Notes: generated from the sequence alone by a model not told the origin. DNA of 14,265 nt from RPQJ01 sp031404015 (GCA_031404015.1 JANNGT010000036.1:1-14265), one strand, 5' to 3'; numbered from the stretch's first letter, positions 1 to 6,623 are shown. Numbers and translations: made by a program.

Positions 1-146
1 GCGTCCTGACCGCGCTGGTGTGGTCGGGTGTCGTGGCGGCGGTTGCGTTCAAGGTCATCGACCTCGTGATCGGCCTGCGCGTCCCGGAAGAAGCCGAGCG
101 CGAAGGTCTCGATACGGTTTCGCATGGCGAGCGCGCGTACAGCTGA
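1..146 (+). CDS. amtB: Ammonium transporter, 3' end only
   Basis: The reading frame that begins at base 3 gives 47 residues up to the TGA at 144-146. It has a hydrophobic final helix (VLTALVWSGVVAAVAFKVID) followed by a short cytoplasmic tail, GLRVPEEAEREGLDTVSHGE-RAYS. The EExEREGLDxxxHGERAY tail is the characteristic C-terminus of bacterial Amt/AmtB channels, which pass ammonium across the inner membrane and are gated by a PII protein (GlnK/GlnB) docking on this cytoplasmic tail. The rest of the gene lies before the window, so the pore-lining His pair cannot be checked. The terminator at 205-229 suggests this is the last gene of its transcript. The family call is firm; which of several possible Amt paralogues it is cannot be told from 47 residues. 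Confidence 0.9.
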   Translation, partial: VLTALVWSGVVAAVAFKVIDLVIGLRVPEEAEREGLDTVSHGERAYS

Positions 147-204
147 TTGATCCGTGTCTGTGGAGGCGGCCGGTTCCTGGTCCGGTCGCCTTCTCCCCCG
201 CTTG

Positions 205-229
205 CGGGCGCTTCGGCGCCCGTTTTTTT
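205..229 (+). terminator. Intrinsic terminator after amtB
   Basis: A perfect 7-bp stem (CGGGCGC 205-211 with GCGCCCG 216-222) closed by a TTCG tetraloop is followed at once by seven T (223-229). This is an ideal rho-independent terminator, lying 58 nt after the amtB stop. It should separate the amtB transcript from the block that starts with the DUF4124 gene. Confidence 0.93.
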
Positions 230-283
230 GCGCGAAATCCTTGAACCAGGTCGGGTTTCCCGGGCCCCGAGGGACGGCCACCT

Positions 284-303
284 TAGCAGCCTGCTGCTAC
301 ACT
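284..303 (+). promoter_or_regulatory. Palindrome over an extended -10-like box
   Basis: TAGCAGC (284-290) and GCTGCTA (293-299) form a perfect 7-bp inverted repeat with a 2-nt spacer. Its right half runs into TGCTACACT (295-303), which resembles an extended -10 (TGn followed by a TATAAT-like hexamer). No convincing -35 box lies 16-18 nt upstream. It is the only promoter-like sequence noticed between the amtB terminator and the DUF4124 gene, so it may drive the downstream block and be blocked by a dimeric repressor. This is inference; a chance palindrome is possible. Confidence 0.3.
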
Positions 304-305
304 TC

Positions 306-402
306 AAGGGGTTAGGGGATAGGGGTTAGGGGTTAGTCGATCCAGGAGCAGCCGTGTCAGCAACTCTCCGACTAACCCCTAACCCCTAACCCCTAGCCCC
401 TT
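306..402. repeat. Telomere-like GGGGTTA inverted-repeat element, copy 1
   Basis: The left arm (306-339) reads AA, then four heptamers (GGGGTTA, GGGGATA, GGGGTTA, GGGGTTA), then GTCG. The right arm (369-402) reads CGAC, then TAACCCC three times, TAGCCCC, then TT. The arms are 34 nt each and reverse-complementary with two mismatches, around a 29-nt centre (340-368). The right end stops 4 nt before an ATG at 407 and 16 nt before the preferred ATG at 419. A second member with the same arm design is at 14081-14230, so this is a dispersed family. No open reading frame is carried. It could be a non-autonomous mobile element (REP/MITE type) or a structural element; the window does not decide. Confidence 0.9.
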
Positions 403-418
403 CTACATGGAGAGCGCT

Positions 419-874
419 ATGCCAAGGTTAAGTGTGATTCTCGCATCGCTGCTCGTGCTGGGCTCCGCCCAGGCTGGCGAGGTGTTCATGACCAAGGACG
501 CCAAGGGCAACATGGTCTACACCGACCGCCCCGAGAGCCTGCCGGCGCAGAAGATCAAGATTGCCACTGGCGTCAGCGAGCCGGTGTCTGCGATGCGTCC
601 AGCCGACGCGACAACGAAGGCAACCGCAGACAAGGCGCAAACGAGTGCCGCGCAGCAGGCCGTCGAGTCGAAGCAGGCCAACGAGATCACCGCCGCCGAC
701 AAGGCCAAGCGCTGCGTCGATGCGCGCAACCGTTATGAGCAGGTCATGACCGCGCAGCGTCTCTACGAGCCGGGCGCCAGCGAAGGCGAACGCCGCTACC
801 TCGACGACAAGGAAATCGATGAGGCGCGCGCGTTCACCAAGCAAGCGATGGATGAATTCTGCGCCGACCAGTAG
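419..874 (+). CDS. DUF4124 domain secreted protein
   Basis: The protein has 151 residues. Residues 1-19 (MPRLSVILASLLVLGSAQA) are a clear Sec signal peptide with an AxA-type cleavage site before Gly20, so the product is periplasmic. Residues 20-48 (GEVFMTKDAKGNMVYTDRPE...) match the DUF4124 pattern of a short strand, a D-x-x-G turn and YTD-x-P, a small domain common in proteobacterial envelope proteins of unknown function. The remainder is Ala/Lys-rich and probably helical, with two cysteines (KRCVDARNRY and the C-terminal EFCADQ) that could form a disulfide. The ATG at 419 is preferred over the in-frame ATG at 407 because GGAGAG (409-414) sits just upstream of it and the signal peptide then begins correctly. 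The next gene starts 10 nt after the stop. The biochemical function is unknown. Confidence 0.85.
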   Translation: MPRLSVILASLLVLGSAQAGEVFMTKDAKGNMVYTDRPESLPAQKIKIATGVSEPVSAMRPADATTKATADKAQTSAAQQAVESKQANEITAADKAKRCVDARNRYEQVMTAQRLYEPGASEGERRYLDDKEIDEARAFTKQAMDEFCADQ

Positions 875-884
875 CCTCACCGTG

Positions 885-1796
885 ATGCAAGCCGGAGTTG
901 GATTTGCTGGTCTCGGTGCGATGGGTCGCGGCATGGCGCGCAACCTGCACCAGGCAGGCCTGCTCCGCGCCGTCTGGAATCGCACGACGACCCGTTCCGA
1001 AGAACTCGCGGCCGAGCTGGGCGTGACGGCAGCAGCAGATCCGGCCGCACTGGCCAGCGCCTGCAATGTCATCGTTCTCTGCGTATCGGCCGATGCGGAC
1101 GTACTCGCGGTCGTCGAGGCCCTGCTCCCCGGCCTGCGGGCAGGCTCGCTCGTGATCGACTGCTCCACCGTCAGCGCCGACACGGCGCGCGAGGCGGCGC
1201 AACGCCTCGCCAGTCGAGACGTGCAGTTCCTGGACGCGCCGGTCAGCGGCGGCGTCGAAGGCGCTCGCGATGCGACGCTCGCCATCATGGCCGGCGGCAG
1301 CGGGGACGCTTTCACGCTCGCCCAGCCCGCGCTGCAGGCCATGGGTCGGGTCGTCACGCACTTCGGACCCACCGGCTCGGGCCAGGCGGCGAAGGCCACC
1401 AACCAGATCATGTGCGCCGGGGTGATCCAGGCTGTCGCGGAGGCGATGGCATTCGCGAAGGCGCAGGGATTGCCGCTGCCGCAGCTGATCGAGACCCTCG
1501 GCAAGGGAGCGGGTTCGAGCTGGTATTTTGTGAATCGCGCTCCCAATGTCGTGCGCGACGCGTTCCCTGCAGGTTTCCGCGTGCGGTTGCATGAAAAGGA
1601 CCTGCGCATCTGCCGCGAGATGGCGGCGCAGTCCGGCGTGGAGTTGCCGGTGGTCGAAGCCACGCTGGGGCACTATCGCGAGCTGATCGCGCAGGGCCAT
1701 GGCGACGAGGACATCTCCGTGCTGTTTCGTCTCAAGGACGCACTGTTCACGGCGGCCGCGGCAAAACCCGGTGGCAGCTCAAGCAAGCCGTCATGA
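885..1796 (+). CDS. Beta-hydroxyacid dehydrogenase, 3-hydroxyisobutyrate dehydrogenase family
   Basis: The protein has 303 residues, the usual length for this family of NAD(P)-dependent oxidoreductases (3-hydroxyisobutyrate, tartronate semialdehyde/2-hydroxy-3-oxopropionate and related substrates). The N-terminal Rossmann motif is GFAGLGAMGRGMARNL (6-21). The substrate loop is DAPVSGGVEGARDATLAIMAGG (117-138). The catalytic Lys is K170 in GSGQAAKATNQIM with N173 beside it, and HEKDLRI (236-242) matches the C-terminal KDL signature. All key residues are present, so it should be active, but the substrate cannot be read from sequence. GTG at 882 is an alternative start one codon upstream. Its stop overlaps the start of algZ by 4 nt (1793-1796), so it is probably co-translated with the sensor kinase, an unexpected pairing. 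Confidence 0.88.
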   Translation: MQAGVGFAGLGAMGRGMARNLHQAGLLRAVWNRTTTRSEELAAELGVTAAADPAALASACNVIVLCVSADADVLAVVEALLPGLRAGSLVIDCSTVSADTAREAAQRLASRDVQFLDAPVSGGVEGARDATLAIMAGGSGDAFTLAQPALQAMGRVVTHFGPTGSGQAAKATNQIMCAGVIQAVAEAMAFAKAQGLPLPQLIETLGKGAGSSWYFVNRAPNVVRDAFPAGFRVRLHEKDLRICREMAAQSGVELPVVEATLGHYRELIAQGHGDEDISVLFRLKDALFTAAAAKPGGSSSKPS

Positions 1797-2932
1797 GCGC
1801 CCCGGCGCCCGCGCCGGAACGCAGCGGTCGCGAAGGGTCCCGCGACTACTTCCTGCCTGACTTCTGCGAGGCACGGGCGGTGTTCGCGATCGTGCTGATC
1901 GCCGCGCTGCTGGGCTTCGTGCTCGCGCTGGCGCGGCAGGAGGGGGAAGGCACGTTCTGGTTCGATCTCGCCCGCACCAGCGCTTTCCTGCTGTGGGCAG
2001 GGTTGCTGTGCGCGGCCGTCCTGTGCCGGACCCGCGAGTGGCTTGCGCGCAAGCCCCTGCAGGCAGGTATCGCGTTGGCGTTGCTGCTGCTGGTCCTCAC
2101 GGTGACTGCGCTTTCCGCGGCGGTCTATCTGCTCGGCCGCCTGTGGCCTGCGCAGCTCGGCACGACGACGCTGCTGTTGCCCGACTCACCGTGGCGCTTC
2201 GTGCTGTCGAACCTGCTGATCAGCCTCGTGGTGGGCTCGCTCGCACTGCGTTATTTCTACGTCGCACACCAATGGCGGCGCTCGGTCGAGCTTGCCGCCC
2301 GCGCGCACATCCGCGCATTGCAGGCGCGGATCCGACCGCACTTCCTGTTCAACAGCATGAACACGATCGCCTCGCTGACCCGCACGAATCCTGCGCAGGC
2401 AGAAGCAGCGATCGAGGACCTCTCCGACCTGTTCCGGGTCAACCTGAGCGACTCCCGTACGCAGATCACCCTCGAGGAGGAGATCGAGGTGGCCCGCACT
2501 TACCAGCGAATCGAGCAGTTGCGCCTCGGCGAGCGGCTGCAGGTGCGTTGGGACGTCGCGGACCTGCCGCCACTGTGCGTCGTGCCGAGCCTGCTGTTGC
2601 AGCCGCTGCTCGAGAACGCGATCGGCCATGGCATCGAACCGCTGCCGTCGGGCGGCATCATCGACGTGCGCGGCCAGCTCGACGAGGACGACATCCTGCT
2701 CGAGGTCACGAACCCCAAGCCGGCCGGCAAGCCCAGGCTGCCACGCCGCGGACACCGCATCGCGCTCGACAACATCCGGCAGCGACTCGAACTGGTGTTC
2801 CCGGGCCGGTCGTCTGTAGACGTCGACGAGGCCGAGACGCAATACACCGTGCGGCTGCGCTTTCCGCGTTTCGAGCCGGGTCCTGGCAGTGCCTGGCCCG
2901 GCCTGACGGACACGATTACGCTGCGTTCGTGA
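1793..2932 (+). CDS. algZ: LytS-type sensor histidine kinase, AlgZ/FimS-like
   Basis: The protein has 379 residues. About four transmembrane helices (roughly 30-47, 61-79, 91-114, 136-155) precede a His_kinase domain of the LytS/YehU class. The phospho-acceptor box is ALQARIRPHFLFNSMNTIASL with His183, and the N-box is LLLQPLLENAIGHGI (267-281) with Asn275. The distal G-box is reduced to GHRIALDNIRQRLELVFPG (320-338), and the usual DxGxG motif before it is replaced by VTNPKPAGKP (305-314). In Pseudomonas the AlgZ (FimS) kinase is likewise described as lacking canonical motifs; it pairs with AlgR to control type IV pili, alginate and virulence functions. The start overlaps the previous gene by 4 nt, and its cognate regulator lies 36 bp downstream. 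Subfamily identity rests on the neighbours (algR, hemC) as well as on sequence. Confidence 0.88.
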   Translation: MSAPAPAPERSGREGSRDYFLPDFCEARAVFAIVLIAALLGFVLALARQEGEGTFWFDLARTSAFLLWAGLLCAAVLCRTREWLARKPLQAGIALALLLLVLTVTALSAAVYLLGRLWPAQLGTTTLLLPDSPWRFVLSNLLISLVVGSLALRYFYVAHQWRRSVELAARAHIRALQARIRPHFLFNSMNTIASLTRTNPAQAEAAIEDLSDLFRVNLSDSRTQITLEEEIEVARTYQRIEQLRLGERLQVRWDVADLPPLCVVPSLLLQPLLENAIGHGIEPLPSGGIIDVRGQLDEDDILLEVTNPKPAGKPRLPRRGHRIALDNIRQRLELVFPGRSSVDVDEAETQYTVRLRFPRFEPGPGSAWPGLTDTITLRS

Positions 2933-2968
2933 CACGCGGCCCGGTCCGTCGGACAATCCCGCCCGCGC

Positions 2969-3745
2969 ATGGATGAAAACTCCCCCTACCCGCCCGGTGG
3001 CGAAAAACTGCGAGCGCTGATCGTCGACGACGAGGCGCCAGCCCGGGAGCGCCTGCGCCGCCTGCTCGAAGAAATAGCAGACGTCGCAATCGTGGGCGAA
3101 GCCGCCAACGGTGCCGAAGCGCTGGACCGATGCTCCGCGCTCGAAGCAGACCTGGTGCTGCTGGATGTCCGCATGCCCGGCATGGATGGCATCGAGGCGG
3201 CACGGCACCTGGGCGCGCTGGACGACCCGCCCGCCGTGATCTTCACGACCGCTTACGATGAGTATGCGCTGGCCGCGTTCGAATCCGAGGCCGTGGGTTA
3301 CCTGCTCAAGCCTGTGCGACGCGAAAAGCTGGCGCGGGCCGTGCGGCATGCAGCGCGCATCGCCGGACCCCAACTCGCGCGCCTCGCGGAGCAATCGCAG
3401 CTGGGCAGGCGGCGCGCGCAGATCTGCGCGCGGCTCGGCGAGCAGTTGCGGCTGGTGCCGGTCGACGAAGTGATGTACTTCAATGCCGAGCAGAAGTACG
3501 TCACGATGCGCCACCGCGGCGGCCGTGAACTCATCGATGAGTCGCTGCGTGCCCTGGAGCAGGAGTTCGCCCCCGACTTCATCCGCATCCATCGCAATTC
3601 GCTCGTCGCGCGGCGCTACGTGCATGCCGTAGAGCGCAGCATGGACGGCCATCTGTTCGTGAGACTGAAAGATTGCGACGAAACCCTGCAGGTCAGCCGG
3701 CGTCACGCGGCCGAAGCGTTGCGCCAGATCCGCACCGGACAATGA
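2969..3745 (+). CDS. algR: LytTR response regulator, AlgR-like
   Basis: The protein has 258 residues. Residues 14-130 are a CheY-like receiver: acidic pair D20/D21 (LIVDDEAPARERL), phospho-acceptor Asp66 in LVLLDVRMPGMDG, Thr93/Thr94 (IFTTAYDEYA), and Lys114 in GYLLKPVRREKL. Residues about 146-256 are a LytTR DNA-binding domain (RLVPVDEVMYFNAEQKYVTM, then FIRIHRNSLVARRYVHAVER), which binds DNA through beta strands instead of a helix-turn-helix. All phosphotransfer residues are intact, so AlgZ is the expected partner. No clear Shine-Dalgarno lies before the ATG at 2969. The next gene begins one base after its stop. In Pseudomonas and Xanthomonas algR commonly precedes hemC; here a PerM-family gene intervenes. 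Confidence 0.92.
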   Translation: MDENSPYPPGGEKLRALIVDDEAPARERLRRLLEEIADVAIVGEAANGAEALDRCSALEADLVLLDVRMPGMDGIEAARHLGALDDPPAVIFTTAYDEYALAAFESEAVGYLLKPVRREKLARAVRHAARIAGPQLARLAEQSQLGRRRAQICARLGEQLRLVPVDEVMYFNAEQKYVTMRHRGGRELIDESLRALEQEFAPDFIRIHRNSLVARRYVHAVERSMDGHLFVRLKDCDETLQVSRRHAAEALRQIRTGQ

Positions 3746-3746
3746 C

Positions 3747-4871
3747 ATGAACTCCCCGCCCGACGACATCGGCGAATCGACGGTCACGTTGCCCGACCCG
3801 CAATCAAGGGCACGTCCCTCGTTCTATGCGCGCGTCGGCGTGCTGGTGCTGTTCGGTGCGCTCGGTTACATCGTGTGGCGCATCGTCGAACCGCTGTGGC
3901 AACCGCTGCTGTGGGCAGCATTGCTCGGCTCGCTGCTGGCGCCTTTCAATTCGCGGCTCGCGGCACGACTTGGCCAGCGGCCGCGCCTCGCCAGCGCCAT
4001 CACGACAGTTGGCGTCGTGGTGCTCGTGCTGCTGCCGATCGTCGCGATCGGCGGCGCCGTCGCCGCGCAGGCTGCACAGCTGCTTGGACGCATCGACACG
4101 TCGAGGCTGCGCTCGCACGACCTGGACCTGTCGACCATTCCTTTTCTCGCAAAACCGCTGCATTGGCTCGACGCAACGGCGGGCGTTTCCTTGGCCCAGT
4201 TCGAAGCGTGGGTGGTCACGGGCACCAAACGCATGCTCGAGATCGTCGCCTCGTCCGGGGGTTCGATCTTTCTCGGCGCGCTGGGCACGATCGTCAGCTT
4301 CACGTTGATGCTGTTCGTGCTGTTTTTCGTGCTGCGCGACGGCCCCAGGTTCGCGGGCACGGTCGTGCGGCTGTTGCCCATCGAACCTCATTTGCGCGGC
4401 AAGCTCTGGCATCACCTCATCGACGTCACACGTGCGGTGTTCATCGGGATCGGGCTCACCGCGCTGGTCCAGGGCCTCCTGTTGGGAATCGGCTTCACCA
4501 TCGCGGGACTGCCCTCGCCGCTCGTCTTCGGCGTGCTGGGCGCGCTGTTTGCGCTGGTCCCCGTGGTCGGCACCGCCGTGATCTGGATCCCGGCCGTGCT
4601 TTGGCTGCTGGTTCAGGGCGAGCCGGGTTATGCACTGTTCATGGCCGCCTGGGGCGTGCTCGTCGTCGGCAGCGTGGATAATTTCCTGCGGCCAATGCTG
4701 ATTTCCGGGCGCGCGGAAGTGCCTACCCTTGCCGTTTTCATCGGCGTCATGGGCGGCCTGTCCGCATTCGGATTCGTCGGCCTGTTCCTTGGACCGATCG
4801 TGCTGGGACTGATGGTGGCGCTGTTCCGCTTCGCGACGGAAACGTTCGCATCGCCAGCGAACGAAGTTTAA
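3747..4871 (+). CDS. AI-2E/PerM-family transporter
   Basis: The protein has 374 residues and is strongly hydrophobic. Paired helices lie near 29-64 and 85-110, a soluble segment of about 115-165 follows, then further helices at 172-197, 230-255, 257-290, 295-312 and 327-362. The family signatures are present: SVDNFLRPMLISG (309-321) and LSAFGFVGLFLGPIVLG (338-354), with the charged RDGP (197-200) after the helix at 181-196. This family (PF01594; TqsA, YdiK, PerM) is a set of inner-membrane proteins linked to autoinducer-2 export, ion/proton exchange or unknown transport, so the substrate cannot be assigned. It begins one base after the algR stop and is followed 31 nt later by hemC, so it probably shares the transcript. 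The first 25 residues are polar and cytosolic. Confidence 0.87.
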   Translation: MNSPPDDIGESTVTLPDPQSRARPSFYARVGVLVLFGALGYIVWRIVEPLWQPLLWAALLGSLLAPFNSRLAARLGQRPRLASAITTVGVVVLVLLPIVAIGGAVAAQAAQLLGRIDTSRLRSHDLDLSTIPFLAKPLHWLDATAGVSLAQFEAWVVTGTKRMLEIVASSGGSIFLGALGTIVSFTLMLFVLFFVLRDGPRFAGTVVRLLPIEPHLRGKLWHHLIDVTRAVFIGIGLTALVQGLLLGIGFTIAGLPSPLVFGVLGALFALVPVVGTAVIWIPAVLWLLVQGEPGYALFMAAWGVLVVGSVDNFLRPMLISGRAEVPTLAVFIGVMGGLSAFGFVGLFLGPIVLGLMVALFRFATETFASPANEV

Positions 4872-4872
4872 G

Positions 4873-4887
4873 GCCGCCGGGGGCGGC
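4873..4887 (+). other. GC hairpin ahead of hemC ribosome site
   Basis: GCCGCC (4873-4878) and GGCGGC (4882-4887) form a 6-bp all-GC stem with a GGG loop, placed between the transporter stop and the hemC Shine-Dalgarno at 4891. There is no T tract, so it is not an intrinsic terminator. It might stabilise or process the mRNA or modulate hemC translation; no function is demonstrated. Confidence 0.4.
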
Positions 4888-4890
4888 ACG

Positions 4891-4895
4891 AGGAG
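4891..4895 (+). promoter_or_regulatory. Ribosome binding site fixing a TTG start
   Basis: AGGAG at 4891-4895 lies 7 nt before the TTG at 4903. The encoded protein then begins MSNTPLRIATRRSKLALWQA, exactly the expected N-terminus of HemC. No ATG or GTG in frame gives a full-length N-terminus, so TTG is the start codon. Confidence 0.85.
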
Positions 4896-4902
4896 TCGAG
4901 TC

Positions 4903-5847
4903 TTGTCGAATACGCCATTACGCATTGCGACCCGTCGCAGCAAACTTGCCCTATGGCAGGCCGAACACGTGCAGGCCTTGTTGCGAACGGCGCATCCCGA
5001 CCTCCCGGTCGAACTCGTGCCGATGACCACGCAGGGCGACCGTGTGCTCGATCGCGCGCTGGCCGAGGTCGGCGGCAAGGGCTTGTTCGTCAAGGAACTG
5101 GAAGTCGCCATTCACGAGGGACGCGCCGACATCGCGGTGCATTCCATGAAAGACGTGCCGAGCGTACTGCCGCCAGGTTTCGCGATCGTCGCGGTGCTGC
5201 CGCGTGCAAATCCTCTGGACGCGTTCATCTCGCGTCGTCACCGCCGCTTTGAAGACCTGCCGCAGCACGCGCGCGTCGGCACATCTAGCCCACGGCGCCA
5301 GGCGCAGTTGCGCCATGCGCGACCCGACCTGCAACTGGAACTGCTGCGCGGCAACGTCGACACGCGCCTGCGCAAGCTTGAAGAAGACGGTCTCGACGCG
5401 ATCCTGCTCGCCTGCGCCGGACTCGAGCGTCTCGGCATCGCACACCACATCACGCAGCAACTGGGACTGCAGCTGTCGCTGCCAGCGGTCGGCCAAGGCG
5501 TGATTGGCATCGAAAGCCGCAGCCACGACGAGCGCAGCCGAACCGCGCTCGCTGCCCTGCACCATCCCGAAACCTTTACGCGCCTGCTTGCAGAGCGCTC
5601 ATTCGCCGCAACACTGGGCGGCAGCTGCCATTCGCCGATCGCGGCGCACGCCGAACTGGCAGGGGCGCAGCTGACGGTGCACGGGTTCATCGGTGCGCCC
5701 GACGGCAGTGAAACCTACCGGGACCAGGTCACGGGACTGGCCGCCGATGCCGAATCGCTGGGCCGCGAGCTCGCGCGACGCATGCAGTCGGCTGGGGCGG
5801 AACCCTTGCTGGAACGACTGCGGCAGGAGGCGGCTGCCGCATCGTGA
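4903..5847 (+). CDS. hemC: Porphobilinogen deaminase (hydroxymethylbilane synthase)
   Basis: The protein has 314 residues, full length. HemC joins four porphobilinogen molecules into hydroxymethylbilane in the cytosol, using a dipyrromethane cofactor attached to a cysteine. That cysteine is C242 in the loop LGGSCHSPIAAHAEL. The catalytic Asp is D84 in AVHSMKDVPSVLPPG. Arginines that bind the growing chain are seen at R11, R131/R132 (GTSSPRRQAQLR), R149 and R155 (LLRGNVDTRLRKL). AVGQGVIGIESR (195-206) is a further family signature. The start is TTG, set by AGGAG at 4891. The stop overlaps the GTG start of hemD by 4 nt, matching consecutive pathway steps. Identity is certain. Confidence 0.98.
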   Translation: MSNTPLRIATRRSKLALWQAEHVQALLRTAHPDLPVELVPMTTQGDRVLDRALAEVGGKGLFVKELEVAIHEGRADIAVHSMKDVPSVLPPGFAIVAVLPRANPLDAFISRRHRRFEDLPQHARVGTSSPRRQAQLRHARPDLQLELLRGNVDTRLRKLEEDGLDAILLACAGLERLGIAHHITQQLGLQLSLPAVGQGVIGIESRSHDERSRTALAALHHPETFTRLLAERSFAATLGGSCHSPIAAHAELAGAQLTVHGFIGAPDGSETYRDQVTGLAADAESLGRELARRMQSAGAEPLLERLRQEAAAAS

Positions 5848-6623
5848 GCCACGCGCCCGACGGCCTGACTGTCGTCGTTACGCGGCCGGCGGCACAATCC
5901 GCGCGTTTCATCGAACTCGCTCGCGCCGCCGGCGCGGAGTGCATTGCCTATCCCACGCTGCAGATCGAGCCGCTCACCCTGTCGGTCGCGACACTCACGC
6001 AACTGCGCTCGCGGCGTTGGGATTGGGCCATCTTCATCAGTGCAAACGCCGTGGCCACCCTGTTCCAGCAGGTTGCGCCACCGCTTGCGGCGCAACACGT
6101 CGCAGTCGGACGGGCCACTGCGCGCGCGCTCGAAGTCGCGGACGTCATGGTGGATGCGCGGCCGGCGAGTGCGACTTCGGAGGGCGTGCTGGCCCTGCCG
6201 GAGTTTGCCGATCTCACTGGGCGCGGCATCGTGATCGTCAAGGGTGCTGGCGGTCGCAAGTTGCTGCGTGAGACGCTGCACTCGCGTGGTGCCCACGTCC
6301 TCGAACTCGAGTCGTATCGGCGGGTGCCGGTGCAGCCGACCGCGACGATGGCGACCGACCTGCATGCTGCGCTCATGTCCGACAAGCCGCTGGTGGTGAC
6401 GGTGACCAGCGCAGAAATACTGCAGTCGTTGCTCGATCACGTACAAGCCGCAGACGCCACGGCTTTGCGCCGCAAACCCCTGGTCGTTCCGGGCGCACGC
6501 GTCGCCGCAGCCGCCGCGCAGCTGGGGTGGCAGGGACCGATCGTGCAAGCGGCCACGGCCGAGGACGACGCCATGGTGCAGGCGATGCTGTCAGTGGTCC
6601 GGGGCGCGCCGCCGGCTGCGTGA
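5844..6623 (+). CDS. hemD: Uroporphyrinogen-III synthase
   Basis: The protein has 259 residues. HemD cyclises hydroxymethylbilane and flips ring D to give uroporphyrinogen III. The sequence is poorly conserved in general, but the expected landmarks are here: VVTRPAAQSARFIELARAAG (11-30), FISANAVATLF (64-74, the F-T/S-x-x-NAV motif), ATSEGVLALPEF (110-121), and the strongest signature, IVKGAGGRKLLRETLHSRGAHVLELESYRR (131-160) with Tyr158. It starts at GTG 5844 within GTGA, overlapping the hemC stop; AGGAGG at 5825-5830 lies 13 nt upstream, so re-initiation after hemC is likely. Length and context fit fully. Confidence 0.95.
   Translation: MSHAPDGLTVVVTRPAAQSARFIELARAAGAECIAYPTLQIEPLTLSVATLTQLRSRRWDWAIFISANAVATLFQQVAPPLAAQHVAVGRATARALEVADVMVDARPASATSEGVLALPEFADLTGRGIVIVKGAGGRKLLRETLHSRGAHVLELESYRRVPVQPTATMATDLHAALMSDKPLVVTVTSAEILQSLLDHVQAADATALRRKPLVVPGARVAAAAAQLGWQGPIVQAATAEDDAMVQAMLSVVRGAPPAA

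Noticed and set aside
306..402. True telomere or linear-replicon end
   Set aside because: The repeat is internal, in inverted orientation on both sides of a short centre, and flanked by normal chromosomal genes.
2186..3787. 533-codon open frame on the minus strand across algZ and algR
   Set aside because: The plus strand encodes two fully motif-complete proteins over the same bases. The antisense frame has low-complexity Arg/Ala/His composition and no recognisable domain, typical of GC-rich shadow frames.
4873..4887. Intrinsic terminator between the transporter and hemC
   Set aside because: The stem is followed by GC-rich sequence and the hemC ribosome site, with no T tract.
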